Positions 14,945 to 22,607 of a stretch of 36,011 bases of DNA are shown here, piece by piece. The stretch is from IMG/VR virus record IMGVR_UViG_3300048586_000218, positions 1 through 36,011 of that record; one strand, 5' to 3'. Both the position numbers and the translations under genes were made by a program. The DNA comes from a virus. Numbering within the stretch: the first letter of the stretch is position 1; every line of letters starts with the position of its first letter. The notes beneath the pieces were generated by a model. It was not told the origin of the DNA. It did no database searches and saw only the letters and a list, made by a program, of their open reading frames with translations.

Positions 14945-16497
14945 TGGCGCTGCTCGATACCTATGGCCGCCCGATCAAACTGCAGCAGCTGACGCGGCGC
15001 CTGGCTGAACCGGGTCTGACCGGCATCCGTCAGCTCTGGTCGGGCTCCGCCGCCTCGGGCCTGACGCCGCAGCGGATGGCCGCGATCCTGCGGGCCTGCG
15101 ACCAAGGCGACCTGCACGAGTTCCTGACGCTGGCCGAGGAGATGGAGGAGCGCGACCCGCATTACCTGTCGGTGCTGGGCACGCGGAAGCGGGTGATCAG
15201 TGGCATCAAGCCGGCGGTGAAGCCCGCAGGCGAGGATGCGCGGTCGAAGGCGATTGCCGAGGCGGTCGAGCGGGAGATCGCGGAACATGACGGGCTGCCC
15301 GACCTGATCGAGGCCCTGCTGGATGCGCTCGGCAAGTCGTTTTCGGTGGTCGAGCTGGATTGGGCGCGCGGGTCGCGCATGTGGAGCTTTCGGGAGTTCG
15401 TCCATCGCGATCCGCGCCATTTCACCTTCGATCGGGAAACGGGCCGGGAGGTCCGGCTGCTGGACGAGGCGGCGCCGGTGGAAGGTCTGGCGCTGGAGCC
15501 GGCCAAGTTCGCGGTTCACCGCGCGAAGATCAAATCGGGGCTGACCTATCGCAACGGGCTTGCCCGCGTCGTGGCCTTCGCCTGGATGTGCAAGCAGTAC
15601 ACGCTGAAGGACTGGATCGCCTTCATCGAAACCTATGGCCTGCCGCTGCGCCTCGGCCGCTACGGGCCGGAAGCCACGGCCGACGATGTGCGCAAGCTGT
15701 TCCAGGCGGTTGCCAATATCGGCACCGATGCGGCGGCGGTCCTGCCGAAGTCGATGGAGATCGACTTCCAGAATGGCCCGACCGTCACCGGCGACAAGCT
15801 GTTCGAAACCTTCGCCCGCTGGGCGGACGAGCAGATCTCGAAGGCAGTGCTGGGCCAGACCATGACGGCCGACAGCGGATCGTCGGAGGCGCAGGCCAAG
15901 GTCCACAACGATGTGCGCCATGACATCGCGATCAGCGATGCCCGTGCGGTGATGGGCACGATCAACCGCGATATCGTGCGGCCCTTCGTGGATCTGAACT
16001 TCGGGGCGCAGGAGGACTATCCGCGCCTGCTGCTGTCGATCGAGGAGCCGGAGGATGCCAAGGCCAAGATCGAGGGCGCCGTCGCCCTCGCGGGAATCGG
16101 CGTGACCTTCAAGGCGGCGGAGTTGCGGCAGACGCTGGGCTACAGCGACCCGGAGGAGGGGGACGAGGTGGTCGGCGGGCAACCCAAGGCAGCGGAACCG
16201 CCCGTAGAACCGCCAGCGGCGCAGAACCGGCTGGCGCTGAACCGCGAAGATCCGCCCGCCGATCCGCCCGCCGATCCTCTGGCCGAGATCGAGGAGGACA
16301 TGCTGGCAGACTGGCAGGAGCTGTCGGACGGGCTTCAGAAGGGCATTGCCTCGGCCGTGGATGAGGCCGGCAGCTATGAGGACCTGCTGGCGAAGCTGCC
16401 CGAGGCGCTGAGCCACATGCCCACCGGACTGGCCGTTGAAACCCTCGTAAAGGGCCTGTTCAAGGCCCGCGCGCTCGGGGACCAGAAGGATGGCTGA
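14944..16497 (+). CDS. Portal protein, DUF935 family (Mu gp29-like)
   Basis: This 517-residue protein matches Mu gp29/DUF935 portals: ITALLDTYGRP-like N-terminus, RACDQGDLHEFLTLAEEMEERDPHYLSVLGTRKRVISG (about 58-95) and the KSFSVVELDW and AFIETYGLPLRLGRYG segments. It forms the dodecameric ring through which DNA enters the head. Residues about 415-440 contain a Pro/Asp repeat (DPPADPPADPLAE), probably a flexible linker before a C-terminal helical part. The ATG overlaps the terminase stop (TGATG). Confidence 0.92.
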   Translation: MALLDTYGRPIKLQQLTRRLAEPGLTGIRQLWSGSAASGLTPQRMAAILRACDQGDLHEFLTLAEEMEERDPHYLSVLGTRKRVISGIKPAVKPAGEDARSKAIAEAVEREIAEHDGLPDLIEALLDALGKSFSVVELDWARGSRMWSFREFVHRDPRHFTFDRETGREVRLLDEAAPVEGLALEPAKFAVHRAKIKSGLTYRNGLARVVAFAWMCKQYTLKDWIAFIETYGLPLRLGRYGPEATADDVRKLFQAVANIGTDAAAVLPKSMEIDFQNGPTVTGDKLFETFARWADEQISKAVLGQTMTADSGSSEAQAKVHNDVRHDIAISDARAVMGTINRDIVRPFVDLNFGAQEDYPRLLLSIEEPEDAKAKIEGAVALAGIGVTFKAAELRQTLGYSDPEEGDEVVGGQPKAAEPPVEPPAAQNRLALNREDPPADPPADPLAEIEEDMLADWQELSDGLQKGIASAVDEAGSYEDLLAKLPEALSHMPTGLAVETLVKGLFKARALGDQKDG

Positions 16498-17761
16498 GGA
16501 CTTTCCCGACCGCCCCGGATACAGCTTCGATCCGGGCCCGCCGCCCGAGGCCAGCCGCTATCTGAAGAACAAGGGGTTCCGTCCGGCCTTCTCCTGGAAG
16601 GATGTGGAACCCGAGGAACACGCCGTCGCCTTCACCGTCGCCAAGGTCATGGAACTGGATCTGCTGGAAGCCATGCGGGGCGAGGTGCAGAAGGCGCTGG
16701 ACGAGGGCCTGCCCTTTGCCGCTTTCCAGAAAAGCTGGCGCAACAACCCGAAGCTCGCGGACTGGTGGGGCAAGCGCGAGATGACCGATCCGCTGACCGG
16801 CGAGGTCAAGGCGGTCCAACTGGGCAGCCCGCGCCGGCTGCGCACGATCTACAATGCCAACCTGCGCACCGCCAGAGCGGCCGGACAATGGGAGCGGATC
16901 GAGCGCACCAAGGGGGCCTTCCCCTTCCTCGAATATCGCACCGGGCCGAGCGAGCAGCACCGCCCGCACCATCTGGACAAGGCGGGGATGATCCTGCCGG
17001 TGGACAGCCCGTTCTGGGACGAATGGATGCCGCCGAACGGCTGGGGCTGCAAATGCTGGGTGCGCCAGGTCACCAAGGCCGAGGCCACCCGGCGCGGCGT
17101 CTCGGCCACCCCGGACGTGCCGGATCGGGTCTGGGAAAATGATCGCACAGGGGATCGCCGCATTGTGCCGCAGGGCATCGACCCCGGCTGGGAGCGCAAT
17201 CCCGGCAAGCTGCGGCTTCAGCACATGGAGGCGCTGCTGAAGGACAAGCTCACCGCGTTGCCCGAGGCGGCGCGCACGGTCGCCCTGCGAGATATCGCCA
17301 CCAGCTGGCGGGTGCAGCGGATCATGGACGGTGCGCCGGGCCGCGCGCCCGTGGGCATGCTTTCGGCGGACATGGCAGCTGCGGCCGAGGTGTCAGATCG
17401 GATGATCTGGGTGAACGCCTCGACCTTTGAGCACGTCGTCCTGGATCACATCGGCAATCCAAAGGATGCCACTTTCCGCAAGGCGCTGATGGCCGTGATC
17501 GCCCATGCCGATCTGGCGCGCTATGCCGCCGTCGAGACGCGGGCTGATGGGCATGCCACGCTGCGCGTTCTGATCCCGTTCGACAGGTTCTTCCATGTCG
17601 CCGAGAGCAAGAAGCCGGGGAAGGCCGAGCGGCCAACGGCACTGGTTCTGTGGTTCGATGACGGGATGCGCGTGCGGACGATCATGCCGACAACCGAGGA
17701 CAAGTTCATCGCCCAGACCGAAGGGCAAGGCTATCGTCTTATCGATCTGGAGAAGAAATGA
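16490..17761 (+). CDS. Minor head protein (Mu gpF-like) with extra C-terminal nuclease-like domain
   Basis: This 423-residue protein has the Mu F/SPP1 gp7-type head morphogenesis domain at about 50-205, with RRLRTIYNANLRTARAAGQWERI (115-137) and the PPNGWGCKCWVR box (181-192). Residues about 300-423 look like a separate alpha/beta domain (MIWVNASTFEHVVLDH...RVLIPFDRFFHVAES...ALVLWFDDGMRVRTIMP). This resembles the Barnase/EndoU/ColicinE5-like nuclease domains (PBECR type) reported fused to phage minor head proteins. I cannot confirm catalytic residues. The start overlaps the portal gene by 8 bp. A non-coding gap of 321 bp follows. Confidence 0.85.
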   Translation: MAEDFPDRPGYSFDPGPPPEASRYLKNKGFRPAFSWKDVEPEEHAVAFTVAKVMELDLLEAMRGEVQKALDEGLPFAAFQKSWRNNPKLADWWGKREMTDPLTGEVKAVQLGSPRRLRTIYNANLRTARAAGQWERIERTKGAFPFLEYRTGPSEQHRPHHLDKAGMILPVDSPFWDEWMPPNGWGCKCWVRQVTKAEATRRGVSATPDVPDRVWENDRTGDRRIVPQGIDPGWERNPGKLRLQHMEALLKDKLTALPEAARTVALRDIATSWRVQRIMDGAPGRAPVGMLSADMAAAAEVSDRMIWVNASTFEHVVLDHIGNPKDATFRKALMAVIAHADLARYAAVETRADGHATLRVLIPFDRFFHVAESKKPGKAERPTALVLWFDDGMRVRTIMPTTEDKFIAQTEGQGYRLIDLEKK

Positions 17762-17839
17762 CCCGGAGGGGCGACCATCCCTCACAGCCTGAAAGCCGGT
17801 TCGTCATGGCTCGGGTCACAGGCCGAAAATAGCCCCCCG

Positions 17840-17864
17840 GCGGACCAAATTCAAGCCGGTCCGC
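17840..17864. terminator. Hairpin after the minor head gene, possible terminator
   Basis: GCGGACC (17840-17846) pairs perfectly with GGTCCGC (17858-17864) across an 11-nt loop, 79 bp after the minor head gene stop. No U-tract follows, so it is at best a weak or Rho-assisted terminator. Confidence 0.3.
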
Positions 17865-17897
17865 AGATGACACCGCCGCCTTGCCCTCAGGACGCCC

Positions 17898-17918
17898 GTT
17901 AAATACCATTTAAATACC
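17898..17918. repeat. Tandem TTAAATACC repeat
   Basis: TTAAATACC occurs at 17899-17907 and 17910-17918 with an 11-bp period, about one helical turn, in an otherwise GC-rich gap upstream of late promoter B. The spacing would suit a DNA-binding protein or bent DNA. It loosely resembles the CCGTTTAACACC repeats near the right end. Confidence 0.5.
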
Positions 17919-18028
17919 CTAGGAAGCCCTCGACAGGCGCGCGGGTCTCTCGGTAGGGTGTGACGGAGGAGGCCCCTCAGCGGCCCGCTCCTGCGACGTT
18001 TCCCCAAGCCCCAGATCACCGGCATTTC

Positions 18029-18072
18029 CCCCTGAATGTATTCAGGGGCTATCGGGCGTCCCGCGCCTGCGA
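18029..18072 (+). promoter_or_regulatory. Late promoter B (before protease/scaffold gene)
   Basis: The perfect palindrome CCCCTGAA-TGTA-TTCAGGGG (18029-18048) is followed by CTA (18049-18051) and CCTGCGA (18066-18072) at the same spacing as in the other two copies. Upstream bases ATTTC are shared with copy C. The inferred start near 18081 almost coincides with the ATG at 18083, so the transcript may be leaderless. It corresponds in position to the Mu I promoter. Confidence 0.62.
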
Positions 18073-18082
18073 TGGTGCGGGC

Positions 18083-19048
18083 ATGGTGAAACGCACATCC
18101 TCCCTCTTCGGGCTTGCCCTGAACCTGGCCGCCGACGCGACAGCGCCGGACTGGGTCCAGCTCACGCCGGCCGGTCCCAGGATCATCGGCCGCGATGGCC
18201 GCTGGTGGCAGATGACCGATCCGCAGGCGGTTGCCGATCGCTTCGACCCGACGAAAGAGCCGCAGATCGACATCGAGCATTCGAGCCAGATGCAGGCCCC
18301 GAATGGTCTTCCGGCCCCGGCTGTCGGCTGGATCAAGGCGCTTGAGGTCCGCGACGGCGCGCTTTGGGGCCGGGTGGAGTGGACCTCGGTCGGAGCCGAA
18401 CTGGTGGCGGACCGTGCCTATCGCTACCTGAGCCCGGTTTTCACCTACGACTTCGGCACGGGCGACATCCACAGGATTGTCTGCGCCGGCCTGACCAACA
18501 CCCCCAACCTTGAACTGGCGGCCCTGAACGCCGCCGAAACGGAGAGTGAAGAGATGGACAAGGCTGTCCTTGACGCCCTCGGCCTGCCGGGCGCGGCAAC
18601 CGTGGCCGACGCGGTGACCGCGATTGCCACCCTGAAGTCCGAAAAGGCCATGGCGCTGAACCAGGTGCTGCAGCCCGACCCGGAGAAGTTCGTGCCGAAG
18701 GCCGATCATCAGCTGGCGCTGAACCGGATCACTGAATTCGAGGCCGAGGCGAAAGCCCGCGCCGAGCAGGAAGCCATCGCTGCGGTGGATGCGGCCGTCG
18801 CGGCCGGCAAGGTCGCGCCGGCAAGCCGGGACTATCACCTCGCGGTCTGCCGCGAACAGGGCGGGCTGGCGAAGTTCAAGGCTTTCGCCGAGGCGGCGCC
18901 GGTGATCGCGGGTCCGTCGAAGCTGGGCGCGGAGCCGCCGGCGGGGCAGCAGGGCAAGCTCTCGACCGAGGAGCTGGCCGTCTGCCGCCAGATGGGCATG
19001 ACGCCCGAGGATTTCGCGGCCGCGCGCGCCGCCGAGCAAAAGGAGTAA
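18083..19048 (+). CDS. Head maturation protease and scaffold (Mu gpI-like)
   Basis: This 321-residue protein matches the Mu I protease family. The N-terminal half includes PQIDIEHSSQMQ, APAVGWIKALEVRDGALWGRVEWT and YRYLSPVFTYD, typical of this serine-protease fold. The C-terminal half (about 158-321) is Ala/Glu/Lys-rich and helical, fitting a scaffold. An internal in-frame ATG at 18554 could make the scaffold alone. The start at 18083 lacks a clear Shine-Dalgarno; it is chosen because upstream sequence carries the late promoter and the family N-terminus (SSLFGLALNL) begins here. Confidence 0.88.
   Translation: MVKRTSSLFGLALNLAADATAPDWVQLTPAGPRIIGRDGRWWQMTDPQAVADRFDPTKEPQIDIEHSSQMQAPNGLPAPAVGWIKALEVRDGALWGRVEWTSVGAELVADRAYRYLSPVFTYDFGTGDIHRIVCAGLTNTPNLELAALNAAETESEEMDKAVLDALGLPGAATVADAVTAIATLKSEKAMALNQVLQPDPEKFVPKADHQLALNRITEFEAEAKARAEQEAIAAVDAAVAAGKVAPASRDYHLAVCREQGGLAKFKAFAEAAPVIAGPSKLGAEPPAGQQGKLSTEELAVCRQMGMTPEDFAAARAAEQKE
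18554..19048 (+). CDS. Internal-start scaffold protein (Mu gpZ-like), predicted
   Basis: An in-frame ATG at codon 158 of the protease gene is preceded by CGGAGAGTGAAGAG, a plausible ribosome-binding site. The product would be a 164-residue Ala/Glu/Lys-rich helical protein sharing the protease C-terminus. In Mu, scaffold gpZ is made in this nested way from gene I. The evidence is the site and the domain boundary only. Confidence 0.5.
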   Translation: MDKAVLDALGLPGAATVADAVTAIATLKSEKAMALNQVLQPDPEKFVPKADHQLALNRITEFEAEAKARAEQEAIAAVDAAVAAGKVAPASRDYHLAVCREQGGLAKFKAFAEAAPVIAGPSKLGAEPPAGQQGKLSTEELAVCRQMGMTPEDFAAARAAEQKE

Positions 19049-19054
19049 GCCGCA

Positions 19055-19966
19055 ATGGCCGTGATTACCGCCGAAATCCTTCAGGCCCTGAATACGGGCG
19101 TGAAGAAGAACTTCCAGGACGGCTATGCGCAGATGCGCGCGGGGGCCTTCTGGGACCAGGTCGCCACGCTGGTGCCCTCGACCACCGCGTCCAACACCTA
19201 TGGCTGGCTGGGCGATTTCCCGCAGCTGCGCGAATGGGTGGGGGACCGCGTCGTCAAGGATATCAAGGAATCCGGCTACTCGATCGCCAACAAGCTGTTC
19301 GAGGCCACCCTCGGGGTGCAACGCACCCAGATCGAGGACGATCAGTTCGGGCATTATTCGCCCATCGCGAAGTCGATGGGGCAGGAAGCGGCCCAGCATC
19401 CCGACCGGCTGCTGCAGGCCCTGATCACCGGCGCCGGTGCCGCGCTCTGCTATGACGGGCAGTATTTCTTCGACACCGACCACCCGGTCGCGGCCAATGC
19501 TGACGGCACGGGCGCGGTGACCAGCGTCTCCAACGTGGTCGCCGGCGCCAATCCGGCCTGGTATCTGCTGGACTGCTCGAAGGTGCTGAAGCCCTTCATC
19601 TTCCAGGAGCGCACCAAGCCCGAGCTGGAGATGAAGTTCGACCCCTCCACTTCGGACAGCGTGTTCAAATCCGACCGCTTCGAATGGGGCATTCGCTACC
19701 GTTGCGCCGTCGGCTTCGGCTTCTGGCAGCTGGCGCGCAAGTCCCAGGCCACGCTCGACGCCGCCGCCTTCACCGCCGGCCGTCAGGCCATGCGCGAGCT
19801 GAAGGGCGACGGCGGGCGCCCGCTGGGCATCGTGCCGAACATCCTGATGGTGCCGCCCGCCCTGGAGGCTGCGGCCGATGCCATCGTGAACGTCCGCACC
19901 CTTGCGGGCGGTGGTGACAACCCGAACTTCGGCAAGGCCAAGGTCGTCGTGATGGATTGGGCGTGA
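19055..19966 (+). CDS. Major capsid protein (Mu gpT-like)
   Basis: This 303-residue protein matches the Mu-like major head subunit gpT. Typical segments are LNTGVKKNFQDGYAQ, YGWLGDFPQLREWVGDRVVKDI, the E-loop-like KLFEATLGVQRTQIEDDQFG, and the YFFDTDHPV box. It assembles the icosahedral shell after scaffold removal. AAAAGGAG lies nine bases before the ATG, a strong site for a highly made protein. It follows the protease/scaffold gene by 6 bp. Confidence 0.93.
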   Translation: MAVITAEILQALNTGVKKNFQDGYAQMRAGAFWDQVATLVPSTTASNTYGWLGDFPQLREWVGDRVVKDIKESGYSIANKLFEATLGVQRTQIEDDQFGHYSPIAKSMGQEAAQHPDRLLQALITGAGAALCYDGQYFFDTDHPVAANADGTGAVTSVSNVVAGANPAWYLLDCSKVLKPFIFQERTKPELEMKFDPSTSDSVFKSDRFEWGIRYRCAVGFGFWQLARKSQATLDAAAFTAGRQAMRELKGDGGRPLGIVPNILMVPPALEAAADAIVNVRTLAGGGDNPNFGKAKVVVMDWA

Positions 19967-19968
19967 TC

Positions 19969-20340
19969 ATGAGCCAGCGTCTTCTGATCACCGCCGTCGC
20001 CGCCTCGGGCCTGTTCCATCGCTGCGGGCGCGGCTTCACCAGGGAAGGTGTCGTCGTCATCTATCCCGACGAGTTCACCCCCGAGGAATGGGAGCGGCTG
20101 AAGGCCGAGCCGATGCTGCACATCACGAAGGCCCCGGAAGGCGCCGAGGCCGAGGCGACCGCGGCCGACCTGAGGGCGCTGCTGCGCGCGGCGATCGGCA
20201 AGCTGGAGCAAGCCGATTTCGGGGAGGACGGCGTGCCGAAGGCGGATGTGCTGCGCAAGCTGCTGCCCGCGGGCACCAAAGGGGTCACCAGGTCGATGGT
20301 GGCCGAGGTCTGGGCCGAGCTGAAGCCGCCCGCAAGCTGA
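19969..20340 (+). CDS. Mu gp35/HI1506-like head-region protein
   Basis: This 123-residue protein has an N-terminal domain (LLITAVAASGLFHRCGRGFTREGVVVIYPDEFTPEEWERLKAEPMLHI). It resembles the small Mu gp35/HI1506 family, which has a Rho-like SAP/HeH-type C-terminal part; here that part is residues 65-123. The ATG at 19969 follows the capsid stop by two bases; an upstream TTG is less likely. Its role in head assembly is not established. Confidence 0.7.
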   Translation: MSQRLLITAVAASGLFHRCGRGFTREGVVVIYPDEFTPEEWERLKAEPMLHITKAPEGAEAEATAADLRALLRAAIGKLEQADFGEDGVPKADVLRKLLPAGTKGVTRSMVAEVWAELKPPAS

Positions 20341-20502
20341 TCCCGAGCGAAAGAACCGGTCGCGGACCCGCCCCTGCAAGGCCCGGAGAGAGGCACGGGG
20401 TGGGAGGTTCGAGTAGGCCAGCCGGGGGCGGACCCGGACGCGAACGTCGCAAGGGGGCGTGACAGCCGGAGAGACGGCACTTTCACATAGGAGAGATTAC
20501 CG
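20341..20502. other. 162-bp GC-rich leader before the Acb2/Tad1-like gene
   Basis: This is the longest gap within the head operon. It holds no open frame of note. CCGCCCC (about 20368-20374) can pair with GGGGCGG (about 20433-20439) to close a structured region, and several G-rich runs are present. No promoter was recognised. It may be a structured leader or processing site for the small downstream gene. Confidence 0.4.
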
Positions 20503-20706
20503 ATGACCGCTGCCCTCAAAGACGCGACCTGCGCGACCGCCGAACAGGCGCTGAAGGATTTCAAGGATGCGCTGCTTGCGGCGAAGCTGGATTGCGACGC
20601 GATCCTCGACCGCCTGCCGCAGAGCCGCGCGGCCGCGATCGCCCGCACCAATCTGGAGACCGGCTTCCTGTGGCTCGACCAGGCCGGCCGCGAGTTCGGG
20701 GCCTGA
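20503..20706 (+). CDS. Acb2/Tad1 hairpin-domain-like small protein
   Basis: This 67-residue helical protein ends in SRAAAIARTNLETGFLWLDQA. This matches the signature of the Acb2/Tad1 hairpin family (R-x3-[AI]-x-x-T-x-LE-x-[AG]-F-x-W-L/M). Members of that family include phage proteins that bind cyclic nucleotide signals and so block CBASS or Thoeris defence. The upstream helix (AEQALKDFKDALLAAKLDCDAILDRLP) fits the first arm of the hairpin. It is translated from a good AGGAGA site and lies between gp35- and gp36-like head genes, an unusual spot for an accessory gene. Family membership is judged by eye, and many family members have untested function. Confidence 0.6.
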   Translation: MTAALKDATCATAEQALKDFKDALLAAKLDCDAILDRLPQSRAAAIARTNLETGFLWLDQAGREFGA

Positions 20707-20709
20707 CCC

Positions 20710-21150
20710 ATGGCTTACGCCACCCAATCCGACATCACGGCGCTTTATGGCACCCAGGCACTGGTGGTCGCCGATCATGACCGCGACGGGGTGCCGGATA
20801 CCGTGGCCGTGACGCGGGCTTTGGCCATGGCGACGGGCGAGATGGATACCTACATCGCCCGGCGCTACACCCTGCCCTTGCCCGCCACGCCCGCGCATCT
20901 GGTGCAGCTTTGCGTGGACATCGCGCTCTATCGGCTGGCCCTCTCGCAGGACGTGGCGAGCGACGAACACCGCAAGCGCTATGAGGATGCGATCGGCACG
21001 CTGACCAAGATCGCGGACGGCCGCGCCATGCTGGTTCTGCCCGTCACCCCGCCCGAGGAAGGCGAGGAGCCCGAGATCACCGGCCCGCAGCCCATCGTCA
21101 CGGGCGGGCCGGAGCGCCTGTTCAGCCGCGAGAAGATGAGGGATCTGTAA
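20710..21150 (+). CDS. Head-tail connector protein, DUF1320 (Mu gp36-like)
   Basis: This 146-residue protein begins AYATQSDITALYGTQALVV and contains MDTYIARRYTLPLPATPAHLVQLCVDIALYRLA and RYEDAIGTLTKIADG. This is the DUF1320/gp36 pattern, a helical adaptor that joins the portal vertex to the tail. It starts 3 bp after the Acb2-like gene stop. The C-terminal tail (EEGEEPEITGPQ) is variable. Confidence 0.88.
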   Translation: MAYATQSDITALYGTQALVVADHDRDGVPDTVAVTRALAMATGEMDTYIARRYTLPLPATPAHLVQLCVDIALYRLALSQDVASDEHRKRYEDAIGTLTKIADGRAMLVLPVTPPEEGEEPEITGPQPIVTGGPERLFSREKMRDL

Positions 21151-21151
21151 C

Positions 21152-21595
21152 ATGACCGGCGTCGTGGTCGAAACCGATGTCTCCGTTGCCGCCGCCGCGC
21201 TCGGCCGGCTGAACGACGCGCAGCTGGCGCAACTGATGTATGAAGTCGGGGCGCTGATCGAGGATCAGACCAAGCTGCGCATCGCGGATGAGAAAACCTC
21301 GCCCGAGGGCGCGCCCTGGGCGCCCTGGTCCGCCCGCTACGCTGGCACCCGAAATGCCAAGAACAGCCGGCGGCATTCGCTGCTGGTGGGCGAAGGCGAT
21401 CTGCGCGACAGCATCCAGAACTTCACCACCGGCCTTGAGGCGGTGGTGGGATCGAACCTGATCTATGCGGCCACGCATCAGTTCGGGGACGCCGCGCGCA
21501 ATATCCCGGCGCGGCCCTACCTCGGTCTCTCGGCCGACAATCGCACGGCGATCGAGGAGCTGGTCGCGGGGCGGATCGAGGATCTGCTGCAATGA
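21152..21595 (+). CDS. Virion morphogenesis protein (Mu gpG-like)
   Basis: This 147-residue protein matches the phage virion morphogenesis family (Mu gpG). Diagnostic segments are DQTKLRIADEKTSPEGAPWAPWSARYAGTR, LLVGEGDLRDSI, YAATHQFG and IPARPYLGLS. In Mu, gpG acts in tail completion or head-tail joining. It follows the gp36-like gene by one base and ends by overlap with the next gene (ATGA). Confidence 0.9.
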   Translation: MTGVVVETDVSVAAAALGRLNDAQLAQLMYEVGALIEDQTKLRIADEKTSPEGAPWAPWSARYAGTRNAKNSRRHSLLVGEGDLRDSIQNFTTGLEAVVGSNLIYAATHQFGDAARNIPARPYLGLSADNRTAIEELVAGRIEDLLQ

Positions 21596-22158
21596 GCCGC
21601 TATCACACCCCCGTGGATCTGCTGGGCACCCTGCCCGACCTGATCGCCGCCGAGATCCATGCCGCCCTTCCCGGCCTCAGGGAATGCCGGGGCATCGCCG
21701 GGCGGCTCGACATCGAGGCGCTGAAGTCCCGGGGCATCGCCGCGCCGGCCGTGCTGGTGGCCCGCCTGCGGGCGCGACAGGACCGGACCTATGCCGGACC
21801 GCACCACACCTACCGGCTGCAGATGGCGGCCTTCATCCTCTGCAAGGACACGCTGGGCCTCACGCGCGATCAGGCGGCGGCGAACATTGCCCAGGTGCTG
21901 ATGCGGATCATCCCGGAGAGCCAGTGGCAGCTGCCGGACCATGTCCACCCCGCCGAACTGGTGACCGAGGAGCCGCTGGTCTCGGCCGCATCGGACAAGG
22001 CCGCGCTGGCGCTGACGGCCGTCACCTGGGAACAGGTGATTGCGGTCGCGCCGTTTGACGCGCCCGAGGCGATCACGCCCGAGGTCTATCTGGGGCAGGC
22101 TCCGAAGATCGGCGCGGCCCATGAGGGCGATTACGAGCAGATCGGAGGCGACACATGA
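21592..22158 (+). CDS. Mu gp37-like (DUF1834-type) tail terminator candidate
   Basis: This 188-residue protein has a core (GLRECRGIAGRLDIEALKSRGIAAPAVLVARLRARQD...YRLQMAAFILCKD) that fits the gp37/DUF1834 family, whose members probably cap the tail tube. The C-terminal part contains ALALTAVTWEQVIAV, which looks like the final strand of that fold. It overlaps both neighbours by 4 bp. Confidence 0.7.
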   Translation: MSRYHTPVDLLGTLPDLIAAEIHAALPGLRECRGIAGRLDIEALKSRGIAAPAVLVARLRARQDRTYAGPHHTYRLQMAAFILCKDTLGLTRDQAAANIAQVLMRIIPESQWQLPDHVHPAELVTEEPLVSAASDKAALALTAVTWEQVIAVAPFDAPEAITPEVYLGQAPKIGAAHEGDYEQIGGDT

Positions 22159-22607
22159 CCTTCAGCGCCGCCGAGGCCGACCGGCAGATCGCCAATGTCC
22201 TTCAGCTCGGCACGATCGTGTCGATCGACAATGCCACCGGGCGTGCCCGTGTGCAGGTGGGTGACCTCCTGTTGCCGCCCGTTCCGGTGATGCAGCTGCG
22301 CTCGGGCGAAATCCGCATGCACTGGATGCCCAGCGTGGGCGAGCAGGTCACCATTGCAGCGCCTTCCGGCGACGTGGCGCGGGCCTTCATCATGGGCAGC
22401 CTGCCGATCGACGGCAATATGGTGGCCCCGGATGCGGGCAGCCCGACCATGGATCTGGGCGGCGGCACCCTGCGCATCATCGGCAATGTCTTCATCGACG
22501 GCGATGTCGAGGTCACCGGCGACGTGGTCGCGACCGGCGTCTCCCTTGTCACCCACACCCATGGAGGCGTCGTTCCCGGCGGCTCCGACACACAGGAGCC
22601 AAACTGA
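22155..22607 (+). CDS. Baseplate assembly protein V, spike (gpV)
   Basis: This 150-residue protein forms the membrane-piercing spike. Residues 15-80 are an OB-fold (LGTIVSIDNATGRARVQVGDLLLPP...PSVGEQVTIAAP). Residues 95-133 are a repetitive beta-helix stem (MDLGGGTLRIIGNVFIDGDVEVTGDVVATG). The tip has H134-T-H136 (LVTHTHGGVVPG), the usual iron-binding pair. It is short like P2 gpV. It begins the P2-ordered baseplate block. Confidence 0.92.
   Translation: MTFSAAEADRQIANVLQLGTIVSIDNATGRARVQVGDLLLPPVPVMQLRSGEIRMHWMPSVGEQVTIAAPSGDVARAFIMGSLPIDGNMVAPDAGSPTMDLGGGTLRIIGNVFIDGDVEVTGDVVATGVSLVTHTHGGVVPGGSDTQEPN

Larger units (their letters stand above)
17762..18082. other. Intergenic region between minor head and protease genes
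   Basis: No convincing gene is seen in these 321 bp. From left to right they hold a hairpin (17840-17864), a tandem AT-rich repeat (17898-17918) and the late promoter palindrome (18029-18048). An open frame running into the protease gene from 17960 is treated as non-coding because the promoter palindrome lies within it. Confidence 0.7.

Noticed and set aside
17960-18082. N-terminal extension of the protease by 41 codons
   Set aside because: The extension would be encoded across the late promoter palindrome, and the family N-terminus starts at the ATG at 18083.
14854-19483. Long minus-strand open frames opposite the portal and protease/capsid genes
   Set aside because: They mirror the codon bias of well-supported plus-strand genes and show no domain pattern or ribosome-binding sites.
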